The notes below the pieces were generated by a model. The model was not told the DNA's origin. It made no database searches and was given only the letters and a program-made list of their open reading frames with translations. Position numbers and translations under genes: made by a program. A DNA stretch of 64,000 bases from Tachypleus tridentatus. Lineage: Eukaryota > Arthropoda > Merostomata > Xiphosura > Limulidae. Numbering within the stretch: position 1 is the stretch's first letter; the number at the start of each line of letters is the position of its first letter. This document shows positions 60,480 to 64,000 of this stretch, piece after piece. The stretch spans positions 5,146,001 through 5,210,000 of the forward strand of contig NC_134830.1 of the NCBI RefSeq assembly GCF_004210375.1, read 5' to 3'.

Positions 60480-62725
60480 AAACTAGAGGTCAAACTTTCC
60501 TTAAAATATCAACTTGTAGTAACAGATGACAACCTAAAGGTCAAACTTTCCTAGAGATATCAACTTATAGTAACAGATGATAAAATACAGGTCAAAGTCT
60601 GCTAGACATATCAACTTGTAGTAACAGATGAAAAACTAGATGTCAAACTTTCCTTGAGATATCAAGTTGTAGAAACAGATAACAAACTATAGGTCAAACT
60701 TTCCTACAGGAAGTATCAACTTGTAGGAACAGATGACAACCTAAAAATGAAACTTTCCTAGAGGAGGTATCAACTTGTGGTAAGAGATGACAACTAAGAG
60801 GTCAAACTTTCCTAGAGATATCAACTTCTAGTAACAGATGACAAACTATAGGTCAAACTTTCCAGGAGATATCAACTTGTAGTGACATATGACAAACTAG
60901 AAGTCAATCTCTCCTCGAGATATCAACTTGTAGTGACAAAATATAGGTCAAACTTTCCTACAGGAGGTATCAACTTGTAGTAACAGATGACAACCTAGAG
61001 GTCAAACTTTCGTAGAGATATCAACTTATAGTAACAGATGACAACCTAGAGGTCAAACTTTCCTAAAGATATCAACTTGTAGTAACAGATGACAAACTAT
61101 AGGTCAAACTTTCCAGGAGATATCAACTTGTAGTAATAGATGACAAACTAGAGGTCAAACTTTCCTAGAGGATGTATCAACTTGTAGTAACAGATAAAAA
61201 ACTAGAGGTCAAACTTTCCTGGAGATATCAACTTATAGTAACAGGTGACAAACTAGAGGTCAAACTTTCCTATAGATATCAACTTGAGGTCGAACTTCCC
61301 TAGGAATATTAACTTGTCGTAACAGATGACAAACTAGAGGTCAAAATTTCCTAGAGATATCAACTTCTAGTAACAGATGACAAACTATAGGTCAAACTTT
61401 CCTACAGGATGTATCAACTTGTAGTAACAGATGACAACCTAGAGGTCAAACTTTCCTAGAGAATGTATCAACTTGTAGTAAGAGATGACAACCTAGAGGT
61501 CAAACTTTCCTAGAGATATCAACTTGTAGTAAGAGATGACAACATAGAGGTCAAACTTTCCTAGAGATATCAACTTGTAGTAAGAGATGACAACATAGAG
61601 GTCAAACTTACCTAGAGATATCAACTTGTAGTAACAGATGAAAACCTAGAGGTCAAACTTTACTAGAGATATCAACTTATAATAACAGATGACAACCTAG
61701 AGATCAAACTTTCCTAGAGATATCAACTTGTAGTAACAGATGACAAACTAGAGGTCAATCTTTCCTAGAAATATTAACTTGTAGTAACAGATGACAAACA
61801 AGAGGTCAAAATTTCCTTGAGATATCAACTTGTAGTTACAGATGACAACCTAGAGGTCAAACTTTCCTAGGAATATTAACTTGTAGTAACAGATGACAAA
61901 CTAGAGGTCAAAATTTCCTAGAGATATCAACTTGTAGTAACAGATGACAAACTATAGGTCAAACTTTCCTACAGGGAGTATCAACTTGTAGGAACAGATG
62001 ACAACCTAAAAATGAAACTTTCCTAGAGGAGGTATCAACTTGTAGTAAGAGATGACAACTAAGAGGTCAAACTTTCCTAGAGATATCAACTTGTAGTGAC
62101 AGATGATAACCTAGAGGTCAATCTTTCCTAGAGATATCAACTTGTAGTGACAAAATATAGGTCAAACTTTCCTGGAGATATCAACTTGTAGTAACAGATG
62201 ACAAACTAGAGGTCAAAATTTCCTGGAGATATCAACTTGTAGTAACAGATGACAAACTAGAGGTCAAACGTTCCTAGAGGAGGTATCAACTTGTAGTAAC
62301 AGATGACAAACTAGAGGTCAAACTTTTCTAGAGATATCAACTTATAGTAACAGATGACAACCTAGAGGTCAATCTTTCCTAAAGATATCAACTTGTAGTA
62401 ACAGATGACAAACTAGAGGTCAAACTTTCCTGGAGACATCAACTTGTAGTAACAGATGACAAACTAGAGGTCAAACTTTCCCAGAGATATCAACTTGTAG
62501 TAACAGATGACAAACTAGAGATCAAACTTTCCTAGAGGAGGTATCAACTTGTAGTAACAGATGACAATCTAGAGGTCAAACTTTCCTAGAGATATCAACT
62601 TGTAGTAACAGATGACAACCTAGAGGTCAAACTTTCCTAGAAATATCAACGTGTAGTAACATATGACAACCTAGAGGTCAAACTTTCCTGGAGGAGGTAT
62701 CAACTTGTAGTAACAGATGACAAGT
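60480..62725. repeat. Minisatellite, 51-bp unit, about 44 copies
   Basis: Unit GAGGTCAAACTTTCCTAGAG plus ATATCAACTTGTAGTAACAG and ATGACAAACTA; a GAGGAGGTATC variant adds a few bases. More diverged than the arrays at 38 kb and 51 kb. Confidence 0.96.
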
Positions 62726-63089
62726 ATACAAAACAGTTATTTAACTGAACTCCAAGGATCAGAACTTTCAAAATATTAATCACATATGAAGAAGATAAAC
62801 CGTATCTTATGACATTTATAAACCGGTTTTTGATAATGTTGCTACTGGTGCCAATAGTGGTGACATTTAAATAAGAGTAAGACAGAAAACAAGTATAATA
62901 TCACCATGACAGGACAGTTTACATTTTTTACCATTTCACATGTTACTGCAGTAAAAGGTGGGTAACAGTAAATCTGGAACTTTCATGAAGTACCGTATAT
63001 GAACTGACATTAACATACTAACCTCATAAAAAACATTTTAAATTAGACGAAAATTAATAAAACAATTATGATTAAATACAAACTGTTAA

Positions 63090-64000
63090 GTTATGTGCTG
63101 GGTCAAGTGGTGTTGGGTGATGTGCTGGGTCAAGTGGTGTTGGGTGATGTGCTGGGTCAAGTGGTGTTGGGTGATGTGCTGGGTCAAGTGGTGTTGAGTG
63201 ATGTGCTGGGACAAGTGGTGTTGAGTGATGTGCTGGGACAAGTGGTGTTGGGTGATGTGCTGGGTCAAGTGATGTTGGGTGATGTACCAGGTCAAGTGAT
63301 GTTAGGTGTGTCAGGTCAAGTGATGTTAGGTGATAATGCTGGGTCAAAGTGGTGCTGGGTGATATACTGAGTCAAGTGCTGGGTGATATACAGTCAAGTG
63401 GTGTTGAGTGATGTGCTAGGACAAGTGGTGTTGAAGTGATATGCTGGGACAAGTAGGTGTTAGGTGATAATGCTACGGGTGATGTTAGGTGATGTACAAC
63501 AAGTGGTGTTAGGTGATGCTGGAGGTCAAGTAGTGTTGGTGATAATGCTGGGGTCAAAGTGGTGTTGGGTGATAATACTGGGTCAAGTGGTGTTAGGTGA
63601 TGTACTAGTCAAGTGGTGTTGGTGATATGCTACTGTCAAGTGGTGTTGGTGTAATGCTAGTCAAAGTGTTGGGTGACATGCTGTCAAGTAGTGTTGGGTG
63701 ATGTGACTGGGTCAAGTGGTGTTGGGTGATATGCTGGGTCAAGTGGTGTTGGGTGATGTACTGGTCAAGTGGTGTTGGTGTGATGCGTCAAGTGGTGTTG
63801 GGTGATAATGCAACGTCAAGTGGTGTTGGGTGATGTGCTGGGTCAAGTGGTGTTGGGTGATGTGCTGGGTCAAGTGGTGTTGGGTGATGTGCTGGGTCAA
63901 GTGGTGCTGGGTGATGTGCTGGGTCAAGTGGTGTTGGGTGATGTGCTGGGTCAAGTGGTGCTGGGTGATGTACTGAGTCAAGTGGTGCTGGGTGATGTGC
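63090..64000. repeat. Minisatellite, 27-bp unit, about 33 copies, runs off window
   Basis: Unit GTGCTGGGTCAAGTGGTGTT plus GGGTGAT. The middle (63360-63720) has many 1-2-bp indels while both ends are regular, which may reflect true decay or assembly/consensus errors. The array continues past 64000. Confidence 0.95.

Larger units (their letters stand above)
26802..64000 (-). other. TOGARAM: Gene span: TOGARAM/crescerin-family TOG protein, 5' part outside window
   Basis: Ten exons (53556-53315, 50299-50073, 44080-43732, 43061-43001, 34852-34685, 33360-33168, 29610-29461, 28132-27974, 27240-27114, 26885-26802) join in phase on the minus strand to a TGA stop at 26802. The product has a Ser/Pro/Arg/Lys-rich linker and one TOG domain that aligns with the TOG3 region of vertebrate TOGARAM1 (formerly FAM179B) and TOGARAM2. 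These are axonemal and ciliary microtubule regulators that bind tubulin through TOG domains. The first exon seen starts with an incomplete codon, so upstream exons, probably with further TOG domains, lie to the right; none was identified in 53557-64000. Family assignment is firm; which paralogue is not. Confidence 0.88.

Overview
The window is animal nuclear DNA. It has split genes with GT-AG introns, abundant tRNA-derived SINEs, Penelope-like and LINE retroelement remains, and an extreme load of minisatellites. Adding up the array coordinates gives about 28 kb, roughly 44% of the window, in more than twenty unrelated tandem arrays with 25-83 bp units. The most frequent SINE (tRNA-like head, then a body carrying 'GGAAGGCAGCTAGTCATCA') is one I associate with horseshoe crab genomes. 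My best guess is therefore a chelicerate, probably Limulidae; this rests on recall, not on a search.

Two protein-coding genes cross the window, both on the minus strand. The left one (18105 leftwards, running off the left edge) is a group II p21-activated kinase (PAK4/5/6, Drosophila mbt). Six exons join in phase. They encode the CRIB domain, a long disordered linker, and the kinase domain as far as the HRD catalytic loop; the DFG segment and C-lobe lie outside. The right one (26802 to at least 53556, running off the right edge) is a TOGARAM/crescerin-family ciliary TOG protein. Ten exons join in phase, giving a disordered linker, one complete TOG domain and a short C-terminal tail with stop. 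One TOG exon carries a 1-bp frameshift as given.

Layout: 1-18 kb PAK gene with arrays in almost every intron; 18-26.8 kb intergenic, with a SINE, two arrays and a possible unassigned exon; 26.8-34.9 kb the TOG exons, with SINE clusters, a Penelope-like remnant and an 83-bp array that multiplies a real exon end and its splice donor; 35.0-36.5 kb a small element bounded by a perfect 22-bp inverted repeat, carrying an intact THAP-domain ORF and, convergent to it, a second short ORF with one stop; 37-53.6 kb the TOGARAM linker exons separated by large arrays (43 bp x about 94, 32 bp x about 108, 68 bp x about 30); 53.6-64 kb almost continuous arrays and repeats, presumably still inside a TOGARAM intron.

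The points most worth following are the THAP inverted-repeat element, the tandemly amplified splice-donor exon, the arrays that repeat a 5' splice-site consensus on the gene's sense strand, and hammerhead-ribozyme-like cores in Penelope-type repeats. The PAK and TOGARAM genes have no evident functional link; they are simply neighbours.
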